Below, one piece after another: positions 51,869 through 64,000 of a DNA stretch of 64,000 nt; within the stretch, counting starts at the first letter, position 1, and each line of letters begins with the position of its first letter. The DNA is from Rotaria sordida (lineage: Eukaryota; Rotifera; Eurotatoria; Philodinida; Philodinidae). The stretch covers positions 1-64,000 of the forward strand of contig CAJNOL010000330.1 of NCBI GenBank assembly GCA_905250125.1, in the 5' to 3' direction. The notes beneath the pieces were generated by a model. It worked only from the letters and a program-made list of their open reading frames with translations, was not told the DNA's origin and made no database searches. The translations under genes were made by a program, and so were the position numbers.

Positions 51869-54800
51869 AAAGAGTAGGAAATACTACGAAAGCAAAGAGA
51901 GAACGAGAAAGCACTATACTCTTTTTTGCAAACGAGAAATGACGAGAAAATGAAGAAACATTTAGCTAAAAACTCTTGCTTCTAACCAAGAAGGAAGCGA
52001 ACAAACGAGCGAGCGACTGAGCGAGTAAATGAGACAGTGTGCGTGTGAGCGATTTAGGCAATAAGAATAAATGAAGGTTAGAAGTTTTATCGGCTCCCCA
52101 TGCAAAACGTAGATAGACCATACAATTGAGTAAAGAATCAGCACCTTCTTTCTTCCTTCGTGTTTTTTTCCTTTTCTTCACTTTTTTTTTTTTCTTTATA
52201 TTATTTCTGTTTCTCTTTTTTTTGGAACAAAAATGATATTCCATGTATGTTACTAGTTTTCTTTTTTTTCTCTTTACTTAACATTATTTATATTAATCGA
52301 TAAAATGACGGTAGTAACAATTCGACAATTCTCAAACGCATTGACAATATTGGTCAATTCAATCAGTGCAATGCTTGTTTTTTTTCCACATTGACATCTG
52401 AAGAACTCGGTTGTTGAATTAGCAACGACGTGGTTTTCCTTCTTTTTTTTTTCTGTCTTCTTTTTCATTTTCTCTAGTCACTATTCGCGATTGAATTCAT
52501 TCTTACACACATACACTAGAATAATCGAGTTTGTGTGCTTGTGATCAAAAAACGAGAATAAAAGAAGAAGCAATGTTATCTATCAGAAGCAGAAAATTCG
52601 GAAGAAACAAAAAAAAAAAAAAGAGGCAGAAGAAGAAGATGATGACGACAATGAGATGATGCATAAGATGCAAAAAAAAACGAGAATTTGATTGCAAGTG
52701 AATGTTGATGAATCGATAATGGAAATGCACATTATAGTTCTTTAGATTTTATACTATTGATTAACAGTCATATGAAAAGAAAGATTGTCAACAAAACAAG
52801 AAAAAAAAAACTTTTTTATTTATTTTTGAAATATTGATTTTACTATGAATAAGTTTGTTAATCATTAAATTTAAACAGCACAGTATGACACAAGCATTAT
52901 GTTCTGTTCTATAATATATTTAACTGTTACATGCTTTATTTAAAAGAGAATTTATTTTGTTCAAAGAATACTAAAGATAATGAATCAACAAACATGTTGA
53001 TTTATGACTGAGAACATTTTTTTTTCTTCTATAATACATCTTATATCACATAATTTAAAGTTAAATTAAAAAGCGTAAAAAATATATTGTCAAAACAAGA
53101 AGAAAAAGATTCTTTTTACCTGAATGTAAAAAAAAAGAAATATATTTTGATATAATAACTCGTTAAAAGGTTTATTTTATGTTCCGGAAGGAAAATAACA
53201 GGTTATATATTCGATGAGTCAAATTTTCTGTTATCTTTACTATATTGCAAAGAAAAAAGAAATAAAAATACAAGAAATTTTTATTTACTTGTTCTATTAT
53301 TTTTTTATTATCTAATTAGAAATAAGAACTTATATGAATATTTAATTTCGTATATTTGTTTTTCTAACAATTTCTATTCATTATCAATGAATACTTTTTT
53401 TTTTCTATTTTCTTAATCTATTAGAGAAGAAAAACCATATATATATATATACATATATTCCAATAACTAAAAAGCAACTATCACTTTCATTTGAGAAAAA
53501 TTACAAAAAAAAAAGTCTACTAACTTTTTTATTCATTGATATAATTTCCTTTCTTTGTTTCTGCCCTAGTAAATTCTGTCTGATTTTGAAGGTTTTTCTG
53601 ACATATGTTTTTTTTTTTGTATTCACAATCTAATACAATCAATATTGTGACGATAATTCTCTAGAGAATTAATATATTAATATGCAAAAGATCTGAATAA
53701 TGAATTGTTTGATTTTGTTTCGAAAGATTATGAAAATAAAAATTATTTAGAAAAATAAAAAGAATATTATATTGATGATTGTTTGTTCTTTTAATATACC
53801 TAAAAAAATTAACATATCATATTTTGATGAAACAAAACTTTTATTTATAATTCATATCAAACATCTATGAAATTCGTTTGTTTAATATTAACATTATATA
53901 TATATGAAAATTTGATGTATTGGATTGATTAAATTTAAAAAGAAATCCTTTCGATAGAATCAATATATGATTTTAAGTTTGACTGGAGATGAAAAGTAAA
54001 ATGGAATATATTTACTAAAGATCTTTTTTTAATAAAAAAAAAAAAATGGAAACATTTCATTTATAGGTCACAAAAAAAGTTTTTCTAAATGTCAAAAAGC
54101 TTTGATTATTTCCGCTTTTTATGAAACTCTTATACGACAAATAAAAAAAACATGAGACAATTTAGGATAGATTCCAAAGTAATAGTAATAATTGGATGTT
54201 CTTATCTCGATCGACTTTTTAATGAAGTTGCGTGTCAGATTCTTCTGTATGAATTCGTTCAGTTTCTTTTATTTTATTCACCTTTAAATATTTTCTTTCT
54301 GAATATCATTCTGTAAATAGCATCTCTCATGATACTATTCAAAATATTCATTACTAGTGTTCAATGTTACCTTGTATACTCATCTGTAAATAAATTTTTT
54401 GGAAAAGAAAAAATTTGTTCAACTTTTATATCTATCTTCTTTTTTGCTTGAACAACTTACAATGAATATTGATTGGTAATAGATTCAAATCTAATGAGAG
54501 AATATCTTTAACTATTGAATGTTATTTGATTTTTTTTTTTTATATATCATAACTACGAGTGGAATTTCATAAGGCTTAGACAATCCTAACAAAGTTTAGA
54601 CTTTATAATCTGTCTGGATGAAGATCTGATTATCTTATTAATCGAAAAATTAAACTTCTTACTAGTTTCTTCACTTGTAGGTCTTCGTTTAAGAAATAAT
54701 GATAAGATATTTTGCGCATAAAATTTCCATTTATATTCTATGATCTTAAATTATTTGCACTATTTGATCAATAGCGAAAAATTATTATACAATTCAAATC

Positions 54801-56363
54801 AATAAAGTACTATAAAATAGTAGGTAAATATTAGGTTTTTTATTATTCTTAAAATTGAAGAAGAAAAGAAAAAAAAACGAATTACTGCGAAGAATATTAT
54901 TTGCTAACGATGACATTAGTATGAAGAACATAAATTAAAACAGTAAAGAAAAGTATTTTGTCGATTCATGAGTCAATAATATTTTCGTTCAGTCAGGTCA
55001 TGCACCGAGATTTATTTAGAATTTCTTTAAGCTCATCAAGTTCCATTAGTAGTCAAAATATAAAATTAAATTGTATCCGGTAATTAGAAATATTTCCTCA
55101 AAATGTCGACTTACTTCTCAACCTACATATTGAAGAGTAAATATTTTATAAGATAAAAATTTACTTTTAAAATTTTCTCTTATAAAAAAAATAATATTGA
55201 TTTCAACAAGTTGTTAATAAACATTTTAAAATACTTTCAACCATCGACGTTATTTCCTTCTCTTTAAAGTATATTTTCTATGTTCTACAAATCAAATTAT
55301 TTCTCATTTAACCTTTTATAATAATATTACACTCAATTAAATGTTAACAACCAAATTTTTTTTCTTGATGATTTATAAAAGCAATCGTCTTTTGACATAT
55401 TCTTGTTTAAAAATCTCTTAAACTCATAATATTTCTATGATTAAAAATTAACTAAATATATACTTAGATCATAATAAAAGTATTGACATTTCTATTACAT
55501 CATAGTAAACAAAGTTTAATGGAAAATTTTTGTTCGTACATAATTGTAAATATTAATAATGTTCTATATTTGTCAATTCTATAATCATTATGAAATTATT
55601 TTTATTATAGAAAAAAAAAAAAAATTTTAATAGATATTATTCACCTCTATTTTCGAATAAATAAGAGAAAATTTCATTTTTACATAGAAATGCGTGTTAC
55701 CCTTAATATGAAGAAGAAATAATTCATGATAAATCATATTCTATTTATGACGATTAATCTCTAGCAGATAAAGCAGTAGCAACATAGTTCACTGAAACTT
55801 TATGAAGTGATCAAACATAAGGCATACTTTGTTCGATCTGTAACCGAAGTATTATCTGAAAATAACGATAAAATTCGTTGCCTTATTAGTGATGATTTTT
55901 ATTGTATGATCAACAAAATGGAAGTGAAGATTAATTTTGATTTGTGAAATCATGGAATGAATCAGTGTTGAGTATTTGAAAATCACGGGAAAAAAAATTC
56001 CTACTCGTTGGAAAATCAATAAACTGCTCGACGTACTACATGCTGAGTAAGTCACATTGAATCCGAAAAGACTTAGTGAAATTCGAACAAAGAACATAAT
56101 GATTATGTCTTGTAGTAGCAAGCAATGAATGATAGTTTTAATATAAAGTTTTCGAATATTGTCTAAAAAAACAAATCTAGATAATTTACTGCTATATCTC
56201 AACTAAATTCCTCTTTCACAATAGAAGACTCCAGATCTTTTGCTGTGTGTCATGTATTTCCATAATTTTTGATAATAAAAAAAAAGTTTTTTAGAAAGTT
56301 AAAATAATTTTGAAGATTTGAGAAGAGATTATTCAATGATTATAAAATTCTACGAAAGAAATC

Positions 56364-56889
56364 CTCTCGATTCGTCCCAAATTAGTCAATTATACGATTT
56401 TTCTCTTACATTTTTTTCTCAATTTGTCCCTTCCATGATGACTGCTGTATATAATGATCGTATCGTCATATATCGTACGATATGAAATTGTTTTCTCTTT
56501 TTGTTTTCTCTTATGCATACATTACACATGAAATATGAATACCACCATCATGTTGCTGAAGAGAGTCAGGTTCAACTACGGAGACGTAAGAAAATTTACG
56601 ATCAAACTGATATTAAACTTGCTATGCTGCATAGAGAACACAAGAACAAACAATTAAGCAACGTTCAATTGGCTATATAATGTGATCTTGCTATCAAGAC
56701 ACGGCTATTCAAAAAGTGATAATAGAAATTTATACTTCATTATTGTTGATACTGTATTGTAATTTTTTTTTTTGATGAAGCTCTACGATACAAAAGCACT
56801 ACTGCTTGTTGCTAACCAACAAGGGACGAATTGAGAAAAACATTTAAGAGGAGAACCACCTAATTGACTAATTAGGGACGAATCGAGAG
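56364..56889. mobile_element. Long-TIR DNA element with pogo-like remnant
   Basis: Inverted repeats of about 70 bp at 56364-56432 and 56821-56889 (outer core CTCTCGATTCGTCCC, inner core TCTCAATTYGTCCCTT) bound a 526-bp element. It is probably a non-autonomous derivative of a DNA transposon. The interior contains a short open frame (56528-56680) that continues in frame after a stop to about 56720. No target-site duplication could be fixed by eye. Confidence 0.75.
56528..56719 (+). pseudogene. Possible fragment of a pogo/Tigger-type transposase helix-turn-helix
   Basis: The plus frame reads RKKIYDQTDIKLAMLHREH, then QLSNVQLAI, a stop at 56678-56680, and in the same frame CDLAIKTRLFKK. The spacing and pattern resemble the psq/CENP-B-type HTH at the N-terminus of pogo-like transposases (helix, LS...A, then a T-L-x-+ recognition helix). 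The resemblance is short and judged by eye. Confidence 0.3.
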
Positions 56890-58127
56890 TAAACCCTAAG
56901 AAATAACATTGAACTGAATCTTTTAAGATTTTCTACTCGAAATTCTGAAAACTAATTAGTCATATTTTTGATGTAAATATACTAATTGAAGTTCCAATTA
57001 TTCGAGAAATTAATTAATTAACAAATGAAAGGTCTTCTATTGCGAGGAGTGTTTAACTAACTTTCCAATAAAGATATTGTTTCGTATTATTTTCGAAACA
57101 ATGGGTTTCATGTTCATCCATCATATCCATTATAATTAAGCCATTGATCCATATGTTAACATCAATAATGGTTTACAACATCATGTCAAAATATATCAAA
57201 AAGTGAACACCAAAATTTGACATATATACTGTCAAACTTCACTAAAGCAACACCAAATTATATATTCATAAAAATATTTCTAATATTCTCAAATCACATA
57301 GTGTCATAATTATTTACAAGATATCAAATTTTTCAAATCTTGATCCTATTTAAATTTTAATTAGATAATCAACGAAAATAAAAATCAAAGTGAATAGCAA
57401 AATTTCGAATATTTGCTCTATAATATAATAAGAATATTTGATTTATTATGTAAAGATAACTTTAGAAATATATTTTTTATAATTAATTTGAAAAGAAACA
57501 TTATTCTATATAAATAATTCAAAGAACTATTTTGAATAATTGATAAACTCTTATAATTAATTTATTTCTAGATATTGTTTTTTTAAATCTCTTTAAAATC
57601 TCATTAGTTTTTGTTTATACTAAGTACGTCATCATTTATTTTCAATATATATATATATATATTAATAAATGTAGAAAAAAAAAACTTTGTTTCAATTATT
57701 TAATCATCCTACACATCTTCATTATATAAGTGTCAATTTGCACATATACATCATATTTAAACTATCACGTCTTTTTCTTTTTCCATCCGTACTTCATTGA
57801 TAGTTCTACTGACTCTTTTTTTTTTTTGTCGTTATTTGCCTATGGTTGTGAAAAATAATTACATGCGGAAAAAATAACATTATAAAACAGATTAATCCAA
57901 CTGAATATATTATCTATATTTTAATCATTGAACTGGAATAATCAACAACGACTAATATACATCATAAAACCATATTTCTATAGTGTATAATATAACAAAA
58001 GAAAATTCAATTTGGTTTTTGATTAATCTTAATAGTATAAAAGAAAATTATTTTTATGCATCAAAAAATTTTATAATAATGATGATAAGAGAAAACTAAA
58101 TAATTATTTAATTTTTAATATACATAC

Positions 58128-58190
58128 GCCTGTTGAAAATATCATTGCTTTTGATTGACTACGATTTGAACGTCCACATGCACCAGCCAT
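58128..58190 (-). CDS. Candidate alternative first exon of the DIRAS-type gene
   Basis: ATG at 58190 opens 21 codons (MAGACGRSNRSQSKAM, then IFSTG), ending at a good donor GGC|GTATGT in phase 0, exactly the phase of the DIRAS exon-2 acceptor (50268). No other minus-strand gene with a free phase-0 acceptor lies between. Joined, it would give an N-terminus 16 residues longer than the MALDK form, with a Cys near the start. The start has an AATTAATG context and no acceptor directly upstream, consistent with its own promoter. The long distance (7.9 kb) keeps this tentative. Confidence 0.5.
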
Positions 58191-59458
58191 TAATTAAAAT
58201 ACCATATATAATAATTGAGAAAAGAAAATATCAAAAGTAAAAAAAGAAGATATTTGTTACTATAAATGAATAAAGAAGAAAAAAATAATAAAAATAAGCT
58301 ATATAAATCAATGAAGCAAGAATTTAATCATCTCTTCTTTTTTTTTTTTACTTATTAACTTACATTGTTGGTTGTTTCGTTTCTTGTTAGTTAACTATGT
58401 TTATTAAATTATCAAGTTTTTTGATTTTTTTTCATCATTAAACTTTTTTTTATTATCAACACATTAAGTATAATAAAAAAGAGAAAAAAAAAGAAGATTA
58501 ATTGCTTTCTTTTTCAAACCTTTAAATTGAAAATATGAAAGAGAAAATGATGACATCGGTTGACGAACAACAAGCTAAATGTGTATGTGTGTATGCATTC
58601 ATCATAGAGAGATCATGCGTCGAACGATGATTCTTCTTCATCTAACAGTATTGCTGCTATGACGTTGTTATTGTCGTCGTCTTTTTTTCATTATATCAAT
58701 GTATGTTTGCGTGTATGTTCCCTTATTTTTTTTCTCTTCATTGCTCTTTTACTAAATCGTGTCCGTCATGAGACAATTTCATATAGAAGCAATAGGGCAA
58801 CATCAACACTCTCTTTCGTATCGTTTAGTTGTTATTTTTTGTTCTCATTCTAAATAAATTTGCTTTTCGCAAATGTTATTAATATTCTCAGATTTTTATT
58901 GAAATAGACCCGGTATGACAAAAAAAACAAAGAAGAAGAAGAAGAAGAGAGTTCTAAACGTAGAGAAAGACGAATATGAAGACAGATTCATGAATGATGA
59001 TGATGTTAATAATAATGATGGCAATTCTCAATCATCATTCATATTTCTCGTATTTTTCGAAAAAAAAAAAAAAGAAAAGAATAGAACCAAACATACTCAA
59101 TAATAAGGAGGTGTAGAAGTGTCTATAGAGTATCAATGTGAATGAAAAAGAAAAAGAGATTTAGTAATAGCATCATGAAAACACCCCAACTAGCCTTCAT
59201 TTTCTTTCTTCTTTCTTTCAACAAGAGTAAAATCCTATTTCATCTGATTAGTCTATTCTTTCTTTCTTTCTTCCTATTTCAAGTTTCTTTCTTTAGAAAG
59301 TAATGACAATCTTTAATCCATCTTAAATATTACTAGTTAATGAAATTACCTAGAATATTTCCTTTTAGCATTTTGTCAAAATAATTCAAAGACAAAATAA
59401 GACACAAAAATACAAAACAAAAACAAACAAGTTTCATGCGATTTTTTTAAATATTAAA
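58191..59458. other. Non-coding region between candidate DIRAS exon and eight-TM gene
   Basis: 1.27 kb. A and T runs, a GAA tract at about 58930-58950, and a TTTC-rich tract at about 59206-59290. The short ORFs at 58659 and 58915 are low-complexity. Confidence 0.5.
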
Positions 59459-60499
59459 TTAAATCAGTTCAACAAATTGATATTCTTTCCAAGCAATATA
59501 TAACGGAAATGCTAAACATGGTGAAATAATAAATATAACAGCAAAAATAAAACAACCAATTAATCTTTTAATTTTCGATGATCGATTTAGATAAATACTA
59601 TCAATAAGTAAATATTCATTTGTAATAAGATATAAAATAAGACCAATAAATAATGATATATAATCAATAGACCAAATAATTGTAATTGGATTGATCATAT
59701 TAGATATTTCATTTACATAACTTTTTTTAATTAGTTCATTTGACCAATGCATAATAAGTGAAACAAATGTAATAAAAAAAAGTGGAGCTGATAATATAAA
59801 TAGAATTATTTGACAATAAACAATAAGTCGATGACTATTAATGATCCAACAACGTTGAATAGATTCCGAAAATAAACGAACTGGTAACGATATAAGAGCG
59901 AAACCAAGTGGAGATATAAGAAGAATAATTGACATTATTGAAATAATCAATTTATTTGATGAGAGAAAATATATTAAATATGTTGGAGTTATAATTATTA
60001 AAACTATATAAATAAGTCCAGTATATAAAATATGAATTGGTACAGGTGATTTATTTAACTTATTTTCTGATTTATAAAAATAAATATATGATGGAATAAA
60101 TAATATCGGAAAACAAACTCCAATACCAGCTATAATAAATATTGTTTGAATTATCATTTGTCCAAGAAGGCCAGAAACATTTGTTCGAGTTGATTCAACA
60201 ATAATATGAAAAAAAACAGTTGCATAAGTAAATAAAAGTGATATCATTATATAACGATCCCATTGTGTTAAAAGATTATTATTAATAATTAAACGTATAT
60301 AACAAAGTACAATTGGTTGTGTATCATTTTGACATTCATTAATTAGATCAGGAGATAAATTCCATTTAATAGATGTTACAATAAATCCAGCAAGACATAA
60401 TAATCCTAATAGAATGGAAAGAATAATAATTGTAAATTGAAAAATACGTTGTGATCGATTTGAAGAATTTGTTGATATGTCGAAATCGGGAACATGCAT
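59459..60499 (-). CDS. Intronless eight-TM membrane protein, unknown function
   Basis: One uninterrupted 346-codon frame, unlike every other sizeable gene here. Predicted TM segments by hydrophobicity: about residues 21-45, 82-103, 112-145, 152-178, 184-208, 226-252, 268-292 and 311-333. The 17 N-terminal residues are polar (NSSNRSQR), and a loop with possible N-glycosylation (NDT) follows TM1. It has no family motif I recognise; an orphan receptor or transporter-like protein is possible but unproven. The start ATG follows an A run. Being single-exon in an intron-rich neighbourhood, it could be a retrocopy or a horizontally acquired gene; both are inference. Confidence 0.8.
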   Translation of the reverse strand: MHVPDFDISTNSSNRSQRIFQFTIIILSILLGLLCLAGFIVTSIKWNLSPDLINECQNDTQPIVLCYIRLIINNNLLTQWDRYIMISLLFTYATVFFHIIVESTRTNVSGLLGQMIIQTIFIIAGIGVCFPILFIPSYIYFYKSENKLNKSPVPIHILYTGLIYIVLIIITPTYLIYFLSSNKLIISIMSIILLISPLGFALISLPVRLFSESIQRCWIINSHRLIVYCQIILFILSAPLFFITFVSLIMHWSNELIKKSYVNEISNMINPITIIWSIDYISLFIGLILYLITNEYLLIDSIYLNRSSKIKRLIGCFIFAVIFIISPCLAFPLYIAWKEYQFVELI

Positions 60500-61685
60500 T
60501 TTTTTTTTTTTGATTCGATATTAGTAAGATAAATTTTTGCTGCGTAGATGTTTTTACAATTTTTGTTTTGTCTTGCTAAACTTTCTTATAGATAAGAAAT
60601 ACGAATGATACGTTTATTTTGTCTTATTTTGTATTAATATTCAAAAAACATGACATCATCAAAAGAAACATGACAAAGTTTATCTTATTGAAAAACAAAA
60701 AAGTAGTTTTATCTTTGATAAAGAATCTTAATATTAAAAAGATAATTTAATTATTCTTTTGATTTTAATTAGATTAACATATTCAATAATAAATAATTAA
60801 TATTATTTAATTATTTTTTTTGAATTAAAACTATATCAATATATTTTACTTTTGTAAGATATTTGTTTATTCAATATGATTAATAGTTTTGTCACATGTT
60901 GCATTTAATAATTTAATTGAATACTTTTCTATTAGATCAACAAATTTTTTTTTATGTCTAAAAATATAATTAGGTTTTCTATGTTTAACACATATAACGA
61001 AAAGCCATAAAATATATGTTTTCGCTCTCATATTATAACTAATCAACTGTTAGAGTGTATGAATATTCATAAGATACACATCCGTTTATAGTTTATATAT
61101 ATATATATATATGTATGTATACGAGACATTCATAAAACTACGATTACATTTTCTGATCAATTCTATATTGACTTGATTGTTTTATTAATATATAATTTTT
61201 CCTATATTTATTTAATCTTGTTCTATTTACAGTTTTTTGTTTTCTATTTTATTTTCCTGCTTTCATCTATGAGCTGAATTAAATAAATATCATTGGTTTA
61301 ATATATATTAAGAAAAAAAGAAAAATGTTAATGAGAAAATACATTGAATATGTTACGAACAAAGGATAAAAGCGTAAAGATCAAGAAATTGTTTATACTT
61401 TATTGCGTGCACACTTTGATATTTCATTAATGACTATTATTTAGTAGAAAGACAAAAAAAGAAAAAAAAAGGGCATCCCAATTTAACGTATTAAAGGTTT
61501 TCACAAGAAAATACATGTAACTATATGTATCACACGAAAATTTTCGCACAAATTAAACTGATAAGAAGAGTATAGAAACACAAAAAAAAAAAAGAAATTA
61601 TTCTACAAGCTACATTTAACAGGAAAAGAAAGTCGTTCAAATAAATCTCTATATATTTCTTTTTTGTTTGATTTGTGACTAAATT
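60500..61685. other. Intergenic region between ABCC gene and eight-TM gene
   Basis: 1.2 kb, very AT-rich, with a TA tract at about 61097-61112. It includes the ABCC 3'UTR at the right. No gene seen. Confidence 0.5.

Positions 61686-64000
<2,315 letters not shown>

Larger units (their letters stand above)
51606..58127. other. 6.5-kb non-coding region upstream of the proximal DIRAS exon
   Basis: Contains a GA tract (about 51846-51868) near the proximal promoter, scattered TA tracts, and a 526-bp TIR element at 56364-56889. The 116-codon ORF at 55852-56202 has no recognisable similarity. No other gene seen. Confidence 0.5.

Noticed and set aside
55852..56202. Minus-strand 116-codon ORF
   Set aside because: Composition is as expected for AT-rich non-coding DNA, with no motif, no splice context and no recognisable similarity.

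Overview
The window is eukaryotic nuclear DNA: strongly AT-rich, with genes split by short introns (mostly 45-75 bp, a few of 0.5-2.4 kb). The gene set is animal: NDUFS6, DIRAS, DHRS7B, AGBL5, MAK/CILK1, ABCC and a class II CPD photolyase. AT richness, tiny introns, short intergenic gaps and 3' splice acceptors sitting 0-31 nt before most start codons (as expected for spliced-leader trans-splicing) point to a rotifer, most likely a bdelloid such as Rotaria. The taxon is inferred from style, not from a diagnostic marker.

Layout. 1-3,869 (-): extracellular leucine-rich-repeat protein, 3' end off the left edge. 3,870-8,810: long non-coding gap. 8,811-10,683 (+): class II photolyase. 12,750-13,671 (+): EXOSC8/RRP43. 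14,099-17,594 (+): ALG1, 11 exons. 19,290-22,663 (+): MAK/CILK1 ciliary kinase, 15 exons. 24,642-30,016 (-): AGBL5 tubulin deglutamylase, tail to tail with the kinase. 30,543-31,553 (+): MAF1. 33,877-35,629 (-): DHRS7B-like reductase. 37,963-38,507 (-): small single-pass membrane protein, possibly with a split start codon. 41,676-45,441 (-): VPS26. 45,575-46,296 (-): NDUFS6, only 133 bp before VPS26. 49,144-51,605 (-): DIRAS-type GTPase, with a candidate alternative first exon at 58,128-58,190. 59,459-60,499 (-): intronless eight-TM protein of unknown function. 61,686-64,000 (-): C-terminal half of an ABCC/MRP1-like transporter, running off the right edge. Assembly gaps (N) lie at 17,833-17,932 and 39,954-39,963.

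Most genes are housekeeping or ciliary and do not form one pathway. Two groupings stand out: the neighbouring cilium genes MAK/CILK1 and AGBL5, and the close same-strand pair NDUFS6-VPS26, which looks like a trans-spliced operon. Four non-autonomous hairpin/TIR elements (in an LRR intron, in an ALG1 intron, downstream of MAK, and upstream of DIRAS) make up the recognisable mobile DNA; the last keeps a fragment resembling a pogo-type helix-turn-helix.

The most unusual protein-level observation is an NDUFS6 that lacks two of the three cysteines of the family's zinc site. I found no clearly new multi-gene system. Exon boundaries were set by hand from splice consensus, reading phase and family alignment recalled from memory; no searches were run.
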